Assembly (NCBI RefSeq): GCF_003426735.1
Contig: NZ_QVON01000007.1
Location: 124,001 to 188,000 of the forward strand
From: Arenibacter sp. P308M17
Lineage (GTDB): Bacteria > Bacteroidota > Bacteroidia > Flavobacteriales > Flavobacteriaceae
DNA: 64,000 nt
Reading direction: 5' to 3'
Below the pieces are notes generated by a model that was given only the letters and a program-made list of their open reading frames with translations, ran no database searches and had not been told where the DNA came from. This document shows, piece after piece, positions 10,270 through 20,254 of this stretch (position 1 is its first letter; each line of letters starts with the position of its first letter). The position numbers and the translations under genes are program-made.

Positions 10270-10815
10270 ATGGCCGCCAATTATTTAGATGAAATAAGGG
10301 AGGAGTTGCATAAGGTGACCACGGAAAAAGACCATCCTTTCCGATTATTTACACTGGCCACGGTAGGATTGGATCAGGTTGCCCGTTTGCGTACCGTTGT
10401 ATTAAGGGAGGTTTCGGGTAATCTAAAACTGACCTTTTACACCGATAAGCGCTCAAAAAAAATTACACATATAAAAGAGAACAAAAAGGTAAGCCTGCTC
10501 CTATACCACCCTACCAAATTGCTACAATTAAAGATCGAAGGCACGGCAAACTGCAGGGATGACGATGCTACCAAAGAGAAATATTGGGGTACACTGGATA
10601 GCTACGCAAAAAAACAATATACCACAAGCCGATCTCCCGGAAGTAAGTTAACAGACCCCAGGGATATTACCTATTTAAATCAAGAGCATCATTTCTGCCT
10701 GGTAGAGATAACACCCCACAAAATGGAGTATCTAAAATTGTCCCGGCCCCATCATATCAGGGTCCGGTTCTCCAAAGTGGGCACAGAATGGGAAAACGAG
10801 TATTTGGTGCCTTAA
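10270..10815 (+). CDS. Pyridoxamine 5'-phosphate oxidase family (FMN split-barrel) protein
   Basis: A 181-residue FMN-binding split-barrel protein. FTLATVGLDQVARLRTVVLREV and LTFYTDKRSKK match the N-terminal half of the PNPOx-like fold where FMN phosphate is bound, and the C-terminus HHIRVRFSKVGTEWENEYLVP ends in a form typical of flavobacterial members. The subgroup (Pyridox_oxase_2 type) is distinct from PdxH, so pyridoxal synthesis should not be assumed. I start at the ATG 10270; a TTG at 10264 would add two residues. Solitary, convergent with the decarboxylase gene (11 bp apart). Confidence 0.85.
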   Translation: MAANYLDEIREELHKVTTEKDHPFRLFTLATVGLDQVARLRTVVLREVSGNLKLTFYTDKRSKKITHIKENKKVSLLLYHPTKLLQLKIEGTANCRDDDATKEKYWGTLDSYAKKQYTTSRSPGSKLTDPRDITYLNQEHHFCLVEITPHKMEYLKLSRPHHIRVRFSKVGTEWENEYLVP

Positions 10816-10826
10816 TTTCACTGCTT

Positions 10827-12203
10827 TTAGGACATCGAATCCAAAATTTTGGAAATATCCTTCTCGGTCGTATCCGGGTTTATAAAACAAAAACGTGCCA
10901 CAGTTTCATCCATACCGTTTTGCCGGTATTTGGTCGGGGTCACAAGGGCAAAACCTTCCCGATGATTTTTATAGGTCCAATGGGTATAATCCTGGGGCAG
11001 CCATCCTTTTCTTCTGAAAAGCACACAGGAAAGACTTGGCTCCCTTACCAATTCTACCAAGGGATGCCGCTCTATTAATTGTCCTGCCAAACCGGCCAAT
11101 CCAATTCCTTGTTCAACGGCCCAAGAATACTTATCGGTCCCGTGCATGGCCAGCGAAAACCAAAGTGGTAGGCCCCTTACCCTTCTGGTCAACTGTATTT
11201 GATAGTCCGAAGGATTGAAACCATGGGCACCTTCATCCTTAAATATTTCCAAATAGGAACCTTCCTGTGAATGCGCTTCTTTGGCCAACTCCGGATTCTT
11301 ATAAATTATGGCCCCACAATCATAGGGAGAGAAAAGCCATTTATGCGGATCAATGGTTATACTGTCCGCCTTTTCTATCCCATGGAACAATGGCCGTGCC
11401 GATTTGGAGGCCAGGGCGCCTCCACCATAGGCAGCATCCACATGAAACCATAGGTTTTCTGTACTGCAAATTTGGGCAATACCGTATAAATCATCTATTA
11501 TACCTGCATTAGTGGTGCCTCCGGTGGCCACAACGGCAAATAACCTACCCCTCTGTTGGGCATCCAAGGAACAGATGCGTTCTCTTAGGGCCTCCGCAGT
11601 CATCTGTTCCTCTGTTTCTACCAAAATTACATCGCAATCCATAACCTTGGCCATGGATTTTACCGATGAGTGGGCCCCTGAAGAGGTTATGATCAACCCC
11701 TTTTTATTCCCATTTTCCGGATTTTTCCTCCAATGCTCCCGGGCAGTGACCATACCCGATAAATTGGCCGCCGTACCACCGCTGGTAAATACCCCGAACG
11801 ATCCCTTTGGCAGCCCGGTTAAGGACACCAACCATTTCATAGCCTCGTTTTCGCAAAAAATGCCACCGGCCCCTTCCATCCAATAGGCTCCGTGAATACT
11901 GGAGGCGGAAGTTACCAGATCGAACATGACCGCGGCCCTTGTTGGTGAGGCCGGGACAAATGCCAAATGTCTGGGATGATCAATGGGTACGGTAGCCTTT
12001 ATCAACACCTCCTTAAACAAATGAAAGGCCCTTTCCCCTCCAATTCCTTCTGGAGTTACTGTTTCCCCTACTAGGGCCTTTAACTCCCTTTCCTTTTTGG
12101 GCTTGCCCAATTCCGGGGCCGGATGGGTAATTCGACCAATGGCGTATTTCATGACATCCAATGTCATTTCCACCATTTCAAAGTCTACTTTTTGCATGGA
12201 CAT
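10827..12203 (-). CDS. PLP-dependent group II amino-acid decarboxylase (AADC-like)
   Basis: A 458-residue fold-type I PLP enzyme of the aromatic-L-amino-acid decarboxylase/glutamate decarboxylase family. FTSGGTAANLSG (139-150) binds PLP phosphate, SGAHSSVKS contains the ring-stacking His (178), HVDAAYGGGAL (254-264) gives the Asp that contacts the pyridine nitrogen, and SITIDPHKWLF holds the Schiff-base lysine K288. The N-terminal helix-bundle segment is present. The substrate cannot be read from sequence; aromatic amino acids or diaminobutyrate are common for relatives. ATG at 12203 has another ATG two codons on. No transporter or pathway partner is adjacent. Confidence 0.9.
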   Translation of the reverse strand: MSMQKVDFEMVEMTLDVMKYAIGRITHPAPELGKPKKERELKALVGETVTPEGIGGERAFHLFKEVLIKATVPIDHPRHLAFVPASPTRAAVMFDLVTSASSIHGAYWMEGAGGIFCENEAMKWLVSLTGLPKGSFGVFTSGGTAANLSGMVTAREHWRKNPENGNKKGLIITSSGAHSSVKSMAKVMDCDVILVETEEQMTAEALRERICSLDAQQRGRLFAVVATGGTTNAGIIDDLYGIAQICSTENLWFHVDAAYGGGALASKSARPLFHGIEKADSITIDPHKWLFSPYDCGAIIYKNPELAKEAHSQEGSYLEIFKDEGAHGFNPSDYQIQLTRRVRGLPLWFSLAMHGTDKYSWAVEQGIGLAGLAGQLIERHPLVELVREPSLSCVLFRRKGWLPQDYTHWTYKNHREGFALVTPTKYRQNGMDETVARFCFINPDTTEKDISKILDSMS

Positions 12204-12276
12204 AGTCTGTTTTTAACAAATATAGCCATTTTGATGGTGTGGAAACTTGTGGGGCAGGGCAATAAATAAGGTTGGA

Positions 12277-13878
12277 TCAATCCATTTTTACGATGGAAAA
12301 CGCACCGGAAAGTGGCCTAAGTGCTTTCATTAAATGCGGAATCAACCGCTCTCCATACTCTAGATAAAGTTCCGAGAAATTAAGGTGGCGTTCTTGAAGT
12401 GATTTATTGGGGAAGAGCTGGTTCTGAATTTCGGTCATGCGCACTACATGGTCCTGCAACTTCCTTTTTTGGGCCTTTAACAATCTTCCCTGTAAATTAT
12501 CCAACCCCTTTAATTGCTTCACCTCCTGGGCCTTGACCGCCCCTAAAAAAGAAGCGTCCGTTTGGACGGCCAGATCGTACAGGTCCTTGAACTGCTCTTG
12601 CAAATATTTCTTTTGGGGAGCAAAGTCTATATCAATATTGGATATTTCCCTGATCTTCTTATTGATAAAACTACTTTGATTTAAAAATATGTCGGTCATA
12701 GAAATATTCATTCGCTCCAACTTCTCCTTCTGCTTCCCCGTAATCACCAAGGCCGAATTACGGAGCAATAAAATGGGAAAGGGCACCTTCAATTCTGTAA
12801 ACATAGCTTTCAATTGCAGCCAATACGCCAATTCCCCGCCCCCTCCAATATAGCACAGATTAGGCAATACCACCTCTTGGTAAAGAGGCCTGGTAATCAC
12901 ATTGGGCGAAAAACGCTCAGGATAAGTCTCCAATTCATTCAGAATTTCCTCTTGACTAAATTCAATTTTAGTATCGTTGACATAAAATCTCCCATCCCGT
13001 TCCACAATCCGCTCCCGAACGCCATCCAACAGATAAAAATAATTGATTTCCCTTGGATTGACCTGAATACCGTAATTATCAGGTAATTCCTGCAGTTGCC
13101 CTATGGTTTCCATGACCTTTTTATATGAGGCATTTTCCAACAGATCGCGTTTTACATAGGGAACCAATAAACCCTTCAATTCCGTATGGTTCCCGTCCAA
13201 TATCACCAGCCCGTGTTCCCCAAAAAGTTCATTGGCCAAAAAACGGGTGGCGTCGGAAAGGTTATCATGGCCCATATATGCCTTACCGAACAACTCCTTA
13301 AGCTTAGTGGCATTTATACTTTGGCCCATTTCATTGGACAAAGCTTCTAGGATAGGTTCAAGTCCATCCGTTGTCATTGGCCCTACCGCTCCTGTTACTG
13401 TTTTATTCCATTGTAATTTTTTCCCCTTAAAATTAAAATAGTTTATTTCTTCAAAATCATGATCCTCGGTTGCCATCCAATATATGGGCACAAAGTTGTT
13501 TTCCGGATTGGCCAGCTTCAGTTCTTTGGTCAAGTTTATGGTAGTAATGATCTTGTACAGGAAATATAATGGCCCCGTAAATAAATTTAATTGATGCCCC
13601 GTTACCACTGTAAAGGTAGAAGCTTCCTTTAGTAGTGATATATTTACCTTGGTGTCCTCCGAAATATCAATAGCCCTGTATTGATTTTTAAGTACGGAAT
13701 ACAAAACTTCACGATGGGTTATGGGAAAATTTTGCTTGGTCTTAATCTGCCCCGCAAACTGTTCAATTTGGGGCGGCCTATCATAAAAAGGGAATAAGGT
13801 TTCCTTTCCATCCAGATAATCACATATTAAATTGGAAAAATAACCGGTTTTCTTAAAGGGTATACTTTCAACTTCCAT
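12277..13878 (-). CDS. bshC: Bacillithiol biosynthesis cysteine-adding enzyme BshC
   Basis: Adds cysteine to GlcN-malate in the last step of bacillithiol synthesis. The length (533) and motifs are those of the family: PFYDRPP and FAGQI near the N-terminus, FTVVTGHQLNLFTGPLYFLYK (about residues 112-132), FVPIYWMATEDHDFEEI and PVPxPILLLRNSAL-type core (here KVPFPILLLRNSALVI), and a long C-terminal coiled coil around residues 380-500. BshA and BshB are not in the window; in Bacteroidetes they are usually unlinked. It lies 73 bp upstream of the decarboxylase on the same strand. Confidence 0.95.
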   Translation of the reverse strand: MEVESIPFKKTGYFSNLICDYLDGKETLFPFYDRPPQIEQFAGQIKTKQNFPITHREVLYSVLKNQYRAIDISEDTKVNISLLKEASTFTVVTGHQLNLFTGPLYFLYKIITTINLTKELKLANPENNFVPIYWMATEDHDFEEINYFNFKGKKLQWNKTVTGAVGPMTTDGLEPILEALSNEMGQSINATKLKELFGKAYMGHDNLSDATRFLANELFGEHGLVILDGNHTELKGLLVPYVKRDLLENASYKKVMETIGQLQELPDNYGIQVNPREINYFYLLDGVRERIVERDGRFYVNDTKIEFSQEEILNELETYPERFSPNVITRPLYQEVVLPNLCYIGGGGELAYWLQLKAMFTELKVPFPILLLRNSALVITGKQKEKLERMNISMTDIFLNQSSFINKKIREISNIDIDFAPQKKYLQEQFKDLYDLAVQTDASFLGAVKAQEVKQLKGLDNLQGRLLKAQKRKLQDHVVRMTEIQNQLFPNKSLQERHLNFSELYLEYGERLIPHLMKALRPLSGAFSIVKMD

Positions 13879-14089
13879 AGATAATGTTGGTAATAACGGG
13901 TAAAGATAAAATTATCCCTTTTTTCAGTTCCTAAAAATACGTTAAGAAGTTTAATTTATATTTTTTAATATAGACCCCATCCTTTAATTAGACAACTTAA
14001 CCGATCCAAGAAATAACTAGCATCTTCGGAAGATAACCAATATCGCGAATATTCCTTAGATTTGGTTCCTGTCACATCAATGGATTTAA

Positions 14090-16546
14090 ATGAAAAAACT
14101 TCTACTACCCTTTTTACTCCTTGTAACCGCCTTGGGCATTTCCCAAGCACTACAATCTCCTTCCGAATTTTTGGGTTATGAATTGGGATCCGAATTTACC
14201 CGGCACCATAAGGTGGTGGACTATTATAATTATCTGGCCGAGAATGCTCAGGATCGGGTTAAAATAGTGGCCTATGGAAATACCCATGAGCGTAGGCCCC
14301 TTATCGTAGCCTATATTTCCTCGCCCGAAAACATGGTTGCCCTAGAATCCATTAGGCAGGAGCACCTTAAGAACACTACTGGCCAGGGATTACCTACCAA
14401 GGCCATAGTCTGGCTGAGCTATAATGTTCATGGAAACGAAAGTGCAAGCACCGAAGCCTCCATGCAGACCATTTATGAACTTTTGACCAGCAAGTCCAAT
14501 TACTTGGAAAATACGGTAGTAATCATGGATCCCTGCATTAATCCTGATGGTCGCGATAGATATGTCAACTGGTACAACCAATTTAAGAACACTCCCAACA
14601 ATATAGACCCCAACAGTAAGGAACATCATGAAGGCTGGCTTAGCGGGCGTTCCAACCACTATATGTTCGACCTAAATCGTGATTGGGCTTGGCTCACACA
14701 GATCGAAAGTCGGCAACGCATAAAAATTTTCAACCAGTGGTTGCCCCATATCCATGTGGATTTCCACGAGCAGGGAGTGAACAACCCCTATTATTTTGCC
14801 CCTGCCGCAGAACCCTTTCATGAAGTGGTAACCGATTTTCAGCGCGACTTTCAGGTTACTATGGGGAAGAACCACGCCAAGTACTTTGATGCCAATGGCT
14901 GGTTTTATTTTACAAAAGAAATTTTTGATCTATTGTACCCTAGCTATGGCGATACCTATCCCACCTATAACGGGAGCATAGGAATGACCTACGAGCAGGG
15001 CGGCAGTGGGCGTGCCGGACTGGGAATAAATACTTATATAGGGGACACCCTTACCCTGCACGACCGCATTGCCCATCACCATACCACTGGTCTATCTACC
15101 GTGGAAGTAGCTTCGGAAAACGTAGAAAAATTAAATAGCGAGTTTAGGAAGTTCTATCTGGAAAAAAGCTTTAAATACAACAGCTATGTGATGAACGGGG
15201 ATCCCGATAAAATAGAGATCCTAACGGAACTTTTCAGGTCCCATGGGATGACATACGGCTGGACCAAGGAAGGTACCGTAAAAGGACATCTGTACAGTTC
15301 GGGGAAATTGGGGGCCATGAAAACCACCCCTTCCAGTTTAGTAGTCTCCACCAACCAAACCAAAGGCACCCTGGCCCAGGTACTTCTGGAACCCAATACA
15401 AAGCTAAGCGATTCGCTTACCTATGATATAACGGCCTGGTCCCTGCCCTACGCCTACGGATTGGAGGCCATAGCTTCCCCAACCGTGGTGGAATACGGCC
15501 CTTCGGGGGACAAGATGGAATTCCCCTCCAAGGGAGCCCACATGGACCAACACGCCTATGCCTATATTTGCGATTGGACCAGCATGAAGGATGCCCGATT
15601 TCTGACCGCACTGCTCAAAGAGAATATCAGGGTGCGATTTGCTAAAAATCCTTTTCGGGCGGAAGGCAAAAAATTTGATAGGGGCAGCCTCATCGTTACC
15701 AAAGGGGACAACAAAAACAAGAAGGATTTTGTAGAGGCCATAGGCCGTATTGCACATAACAATAAGACCATATTGACGGCAACCAATACTGGATTTGTGG
15801 AAAATGGAAATGATTTTGGTTCCAGTTCCGTGCCAATGATTACGGATACCAGAATAGCACTGCTATCCGGCGAACCTACCAGCACCCTCGAATTTGGGGA
15901 AATTTGGCACTTTTTTGAACAGCAGCTCCACTATCCATTGACTGTTTTGGATACCGAGTATTATGACGAAATGGATTTATCCGAATACGATATCCTAATT
16001 CTCCCCAACGGGTGGTACAGCAAGTTCTTTACTGAAAATAAACTACAGGAACTGAAGGACTTTGTTACCAATGGGGGAAAGTTGATCGCCATGGAAGGTG
16101 CCATAAAAGGGATACATGGGGAACATGGGTTTGCCATCAAGGAAAAGGAAATTAAAAAAGACAGCACGGAAAATATACTTCCCTATGAAGAAGCGGAACG
16201 GGAAGACATCAAAAACGCCATCACAGGAGCTATTTTTAGAACCAAGGTGGACCAAACGCACCCCTTGGCATACGGTTACGGCGACCACTATTTTACCCTT
16301 AAGTTAGGTGATGATGCCTTTGAAAAATTAGAATCGGGAACAGTGGTCCATTTAGATGGCACCAATTCACATATTGCAGGATTTGCAGGAAGCGAGGCTA
16401 AGAAAAAAATTGCCAATACTTTGGTTTTCGGAGTAGAGGAAATGGGCAAGGGACAGATTATTTATATGGTGGACAACCCCTTGTTCCGGGGTTTTTGGGA
16501 AAATGGCAAACTCTTCTTTGTCAATGCCCTTTTTATGGTAAAATAA
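14090..16546 (+). CDS. M14 family zinc carboxypeptidase with C-terminal amidotransferase-like domain
   Basis: A large (818 residues) secreted metallopeptidase. The signal peptide MKKLLLPFLLLVTALGISQA leads into an M14 domain with zinc ligands H114 and E117 in NVHGNESAS, the third His in HVDFHEQG (about 222-229) and the catalytic Glu in GMTYEQGG (about 303). The rest carries a beta-rich region and a class I glutamine amidotransferase-like fold (YDILILPNGWYSKF, GKLIAMEGAIKGI), without an evident catalytic Cys triad. Such fusions are frequent in marine Bacteroidetes and are thought to act on peptides or peptidoglycan-derived material outside the cell; the substrate is inference. The start ATG 14090 is the only one before the signal. 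Confidence 0.92.
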   Translation: MKKLLLPFLLLVTALGISQALQSPSEFLGYELGSEFTRHHKVVDYYNYLAENAQDRVKIVAYGNTHERRPLIVAYISSPENMVALESIRQEHLKNTTGQGLPTKAIVWLSYNVHGNESASTEASMQTIYELLTSKSNYLENTVVIMDPCINPDGRDRYVNWYNQFKNTPNNIDPNSKEHHEGWLSGRSNHYMFDLNRDWAWLTQIESRQRIKIFNQWLPHIHVDFHEQGVNNPYYFAPAAEPFHEVVTDFQRDFQVTMGKNHAKYFDANGWFYFTKEIFDLLYPSYGDTYPTYNGSIGMTYEQGGSGRAGLGINTYIGDTLTLHDRIAHHHTTGLSTVEVASENVEKLNSEFRKFYLEKSFKYNSYVMNGDPDKIEILTELFRSHGMTYGWTKEGTVKGHLYSSGKLGAMKTTPSSLVVSTNQTKGTLAQVLLEPNTKLSDSLTYDITAWSLPYAYGLEAIASPTVVEYGPSGDKMEFPSKGAHMDQHAYAYICDWTSMKDARFLTALLKENIRVRFAKNPFRAEGKKFDRGSLIVTKGDNKNKKDFVEAIGRIAHNNKTILTATNTGFVENGNDFGSSSVPMITDTRIALLSGEPTSTLEFGEIWHFFEQQLHYPLTVLDTEYYDEMDLSEYDILILPNGWYSKFFTENKLQELKDFVTNGGKLIAMEGAIKGIHGEHGFAIKEKEIKKDSTENILPYEEAEREDIKNAITGAIFRTKVDQTHPLAYGYGDHYFTLKLGDDAFEKLESGTVVHLDGTNSHIAGFAGSEAKKKIANTLVFGVEEMGKGQIIYMVDNPLFRGFWENGKLFFVNALFMVK

Positions 16547-16648
16547 TATAGTCGGTACAAATTTCCCGGTTTAAACGGCAGATCCAATATATAAACATGG
16601 TGAGCAGTCCTAATAAAATTGGACATAGGAAAAACTGAAACATGAAAC

Positions 16649-17101
16649 ATGAAAAATATTTTTGAGAAAAAGGTAGTAGACGAACTCATAGGAAGAATAG
16701 ATAAATTAACCCCTAATAGTTCAGGTATTTGGGGTAAAATGAATGTTGCCCAAATGTTGGCCCACTGCAATGTGGCCTATGAAATGGTATATACGGAAAA
16801 GCATCCCAGACCTAAAGGGCCAATGAAACTAATTCTTAAACTTTTTGTAAAGCCAACAGTGGTCAATGAAAAACCATACAAAAAGAACAGTAGAACGGCC
16901 CCAGCCTTTCTAGTTGTGGACCAAAGGGACTTTGATAAGGAAAAGAAGCGATTAATAGATCATTTGATAAAAACCCAAGAGCTAGGGGAGGCTTACTTTC
17001 ACAATAAGGAATCGCACTCTTTTGGCACTTTGACCAAAACGGAGTGGAACAATTTGTTCTATAAACACCTTAACCATCATTTGGAACAATTTGGAGTTTA
17101 G
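16649..17101 (+). CDS. DUF1569 domain protein
   Basis: A 150-residue cytoplasmic protein of the DUF1569/DinB-like four-helix group. The motif KMNVAQMLAHCNVAYEM and the C-terminal HHLEQFGV provide the His residues that form the DinB-type metal site; LxPNSSGIWGKMN is typical of DUF1569. The function is unknown; relatives are proposed to be metal-binding thiol-transferase-like proteins. It is 102 bp after the M14 gene with nothing shared in function. Confidence 0.85.
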   Translation: MKNIFEKKVVDELIGRIDKLTPNSSGIWGKMNVAQMLAHCNVAYEMVYTEKHPRPKGPMKLILKLFVKPTVVNEKPYKKNSRTAPAFLVVDQRDFDKEKKRLIDHLIKTQELGEAYFHNKESHSFGTLTKTEWNNLFYKHLNHHLEQFGV

Positions 17102-17197
17102 AAAATAAAGAATATTACCTTGGATCCCCTTATAAACCTCATATAATAAGCTTTACGACATTTTTTAATAAATATAATGTTTTTGAATATAATTCAA

Positions 17198-17205
17198 TAT
17201 TTTTG
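17198..17205 (+). promoter_or_regulatory. Candidate -7 box TATTTTTG
   Basis: Matches the Bacteroidetes TAnnTTTG -7 element and lies 41 bp before the GH20 start codon. A TTTG occurs upstream at 17182-17185, but its spacing (12 bp) is shorter than the usual 19-21, so the -33 element is uncertain. Confidence 0.4.
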
Positions 17206-17246
17206 CAAATAAATCAAACCCATATTTAATTACCAATAATAAATTT

Positions 17247-19346
17247 ATGAGAAAAATTACAGGCATTTATCTATTGACAATCTCCATTTTGCAATTCTCC
17301 TGTTCCCCAAAAGAAAATAAATTGGGCGACTTCAAATTGCTGCCCCAACCACAAGAATTTGAAGTTACAGGGGTTAGTTCAATTGCTTATGATCAAACCT
17401 TGAACACTGAGGCCAAAAATGGCGAAGCATTGCCTATAATTGACAAAGACATTCTTATGCTCGATGTAAATGAAGGAGACCCGGACCTAGTCTATGAAAT
17501 AGATAACAGTTTGGACGTACCGGCGGAAGGTTATACCCTTACCATTACGGATGCACAGGTACATATTAAAGGTAAGGATGAAACTGGTTTGTTCTATGCA
17601 TTCAAAACTTTGGAACAATTAATTTTGGACGCCAAGGACCAAAAGGTAAACCTGCCGTTAATCCAATTAAAGGATTACCCTTTATTGGCCTACCGTTCCG
17701 TACACTTGGATGTAAAACACCATTTGGAAAAGACGGAATACTATTATAAGTTATTGGATAAACTGGCCAGCTATAAGGTAAACGGTATTATTTTGGAAGT
17801 TGAGGACAAGTTAAAATTTAAACGGCAACCTACAGTAGCCTCCGCAGATGCCCTGAGTATTGGGGAATGGAAAAAGATCAGCGATTACGCCAAGGAGAGG
17901 CACATAGAAATAAGTCCGTTGGTACAAGGCCTGGGCCATGCCTCCTTTATCCTAAAGCATCCGGAATACATGGAACTTAGGGACAGCCCGGAAAGCGATT
18001 GGGCCTTTAACCCCTTGGACCCCAAAACCTACGAAGTACAATTTGACCTTTATTTGGATGCCATGGAGGCCTTTCCGTACGGAAAGTACCTGCATGTTGG
18101 TGGTGACGAAGTACACACCACTGGACGTGGTAGCAAGGAGTCGCCCTTAAAATTACAACTGATGTGGTTGGACAAAGTGGCCCAATTTGCGGAAGAACAT
18201 GGAAAAACCCCTATTTTTTGGGACGATATGCCCCTTAAACAGGCCGATGTTTATGACCCCATGTTTGAAAAAGATATGACCCAGGAAGAAGTAGATCGGG
18301 TTTGGAAGGACAACGAGCACAAATTACTGGAGTTTCTGGACATCTTCCCCAAGAATTGCATCTACATGAGGTGGAACTATAGTTCGCCACAGGCATTGGG
18401 CAACATCAAGGCAATGCAGTGGTTTACAGACCATGGCATGGAGGTTATGGGGGCCACGGCGGGCCAGACGAGATGGGTCTTAATGCCGCAGGAAGAAAGC
18501 AATATGGAAAACATCCGATCTTTCGCGGTGAGCTCCATAGAAAGTGGTCTAAATGGATTGTTATTAACCCTTTGGGATGATGATTCACCACATTTTGAAT
18601 TATATATGAGAGGTATTTTGGCTTTCGCGGAATATGCCTGGACAGGGGATAAGCGCAATAAGGAAGAGATAAAGAGCGCCTTCAGGCAAAGGGAATATGG
18701 ATATACCATGGCCGATGACAACAAGGCTTTTATTACCGAGCTGGAATCGCCAGTGGCCTTTTGGAAGAATGCACTGCTGAAAGGAGATCAACGCAATTAC
18801 CTTAAAAAGATGGAAGATCCTTTGAAAGAGGGGGTTATTGACTTTCCCGACAAAGAAAATATTGGAGCGTGGAGCCTGGCCAATGAAGATCGTTTAAGGA
18901 CCGCTGCCCTTACTTTATCCCAAACAGATAGTATTGCAAAGAAAATAGAGAATGCCCGTTCACACGCCCTGCGCAACGACCATAACCTGCAAGTATATGA
19001 ACAGGTTAACAAACTGGCCGGCTTTAGTCCAAAAATATTATTGGCCCTACGCGACTATGATATGGCAGAAAATAGGGAGAATATCATAGCAACCTCCACC
19101 AAGTTAAAGGAATTGCAGTCGGAATTTGGAAGCCTTAGAAAAGAATTGGAACAGGTCTATGGCAAAACCCGAATTTTGAGCAAACCGGACAACTATATCC
19201 TGGATCAGGACCATCATGTGCATTTGGCAAATCAATCCATAAATTTCGACTGGCAATTCTATGCCGAAATGTTGTTCCTTAAGAAGTTGGACCTAGAACT
19301 TGAAAAAGAGATTTACATGGAAAATGCGGATCCCTTAAAAAAATAA
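17247..19346 (+). CDS. Glycoside hydrolase family 20 lipoprotein (beta-N-acetylhexosaminidase)
   Basis: Exo-acting hexosaminidase that removes terminal GlcNAc/GalNAc from glycans. It is 699 residues. The N-terminus MRKITGIYLLTISILQFSC places a lipoprotein cysteine at residue 19 followed by SPKEN. A GH20b domain (to about 140) with GKDETGLFYAFKTLEQL precedes the TIM barrel: YPLLAYRSVHLDVKHHLEK, GLGHASFILKHPEY and the catalytic Asp-Glu pair in HVGGDEVHTTG (about 283-293). The C-terminal third is helical and may be a family-specific extension. It has no adjacent SusCD pair, so it is not in a classical PUL; use on peptidoglycan or chitin oligomers is inference. Confidence 0.92.
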   Translation: MRKITGIYLLTISILQFSCSPKENKLGDFKLLPQPQEFEVTGVSSIAYDQTLNTEAKNGEALPIIDKDILMLDVNEGDPDLVYEIDNSLDVPAEGYTLTITDAQVHIKGKDETGLFYAFKTLEQLILDAKDQKVNLPLIQLKDYPLLAYRSVHLDVKHHLEKTEYYYKLLDKLASYKVNGIILEVEDKLKFKRQPTVASADALSIGEWKKISDYAKERHIEISPLVQGLGHASFILKHPEYMELRDSPESDWAFNPLDPKTYEVQFDLYLDAMEAFPYGKYLHVGGDEVHTTGRGSKESPLKLQLMWLDKVAQFAEEHGKTPIFWDDMPLKQADVYDPMFEKDMTQEEVDRVWKDNEHKLLEFLDIFPKNCIYMRWNYSSPQALGNIKAMQWFTDHGMEVMGATAGQTRWVLMPQEESNMENIRSFAVSSIESGLNGLLLTLWDDDSPHFELYMRGILAFAEYAWTGDKRNKEEIKSAFRQREYGYTMADDNKAFITELESPVAFWKNALLKGDQRNYLKKMEDPLKEGVIDFPDKENIGAWSLANEDRLRTAALTLSQTDSIAKKIENARSHALRNDHNLQVYEQVNKLAGFSPKILLALRDYDMAENRENIIATSTKLKELQSEFGSLRKELEQVYGKTRILSKPDNYILDQDHHVHLANQSINFDWQFYAEMLFLKKLDLELEKEIYMENADPLKK

Positions 19347-19476
19347 ATCCCGGCCAAAATTACTACAGAAGAATTTGGGGATGAAATATCTTGAACCAAT
19401 GTTAACAATAATAAGCGTTAAATTAAGTATATTTCGCCCCTAAATCCGATTTGATAACCGGGCTTAAGGAGTGTAT

Positions 19477-20208
19477 ATGAAAGAGAAGGAAGCCACCCGA
19501 ATAAACAAATTTTTAAGTGAAATGGGCTATTGTTCGCGTAGGGCGGCGGACAAACTTATTGACCAAAGACGGGTGACCATTAACGGAAAAATTCCCGAAA
19601 TGGGTACAAAAATTACCCTCGACGACGAAGTACGGGTAGATGGGATGCTTATTTCCGAACCACAGGAAAAACCCGTTTACATTGCCTTTAACAAACCCAT
19701 TGGCATTGTCTGTACTACCGATACAAAGGTGGAGAAGGACAATATTATCGACTTCATAAATTACCCCAGTAGAATATTCCCTATTGGTAGATTGGACAAA
19801 CCCAGTGAGGGGCTGATCCTATTGACCAATGACGGGGATATAGTAAATAAGATTCTAAGGGCCAGAAATAGGCACCAAAAAGAATATATTGTAACCGTAG
19901 ATAGGCCCATTACCGAGACATTCTTGGAAAAAATGGCCAATGGGGTCCCCATTTTGGATAGGGTAACCCGAAAATGCGAAATCGAGGAATTGGACAAATT
20001 TCAATTCCGGATTGTTCTAACACAGGGACTTAATCGTCAGATAAGGCGAATGTGCGAATATCTAGGCTACAAAGTAACCGCCCTAAAGCGCATAAGGATA
20101 ATGAATATTGAATTGGACGTTCCGGTAGGCAAATGGCGATATTTATCCGAAAAGGAATTGAGCGAAATCAATGAAATGATTTCCGGTTCTGAAAAGACCC
20201 ATCACTAG
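19477..20208 (+). CDS. rluF: 23S rRNA pseudouridine synthase (RluF/RluB type)
   Basis: Isomerises a uridine in 23S rRNA (U2604 in E. coli RluF numbering; the exact target is inference). It has 243 residues: an S4 RNA-binding domain (ATRINKFLSEMGYCSRRAADKLI to DDEVRVDG) followed by the RsuA-type catalytic domain with the Asp in GRLDKPSEGL and QGLNRQIRRMCEYLGY at the end. I chose the ATG at 19477 because AAGGAG at 19466-19471 sits 5 bp upstream, one of the few clear Shine-Dalgarno sequences here; the GTG at 19471 overlaps that site. Confidence 0.93.
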   Translation: MKEKEATRINKFLSEMGYCSRRAADKLIDQRRVTINGKIPEMGTKITLDDEVRVDGMLISEPQEKPVYIAFNKPIGIVCTTDTKVEKDNIIDFINYPSRIFPIGRLDKPSEGLILLTNDGDIVNKILRARNRHQKEYIVTVDRPITETFLEKMANGVPILDRVTRKCEIEELDKFQFRIVLTQGLNRQIRRMCEYLGYKVTALKRIRIMNIELDVPVGKWRYLSEKELSEINEMISGSEKTHH

Positions 20209-20254
20209 CCAAAACACTTCTACCCCCAAATTTAATTTTGATAATAATAAGACC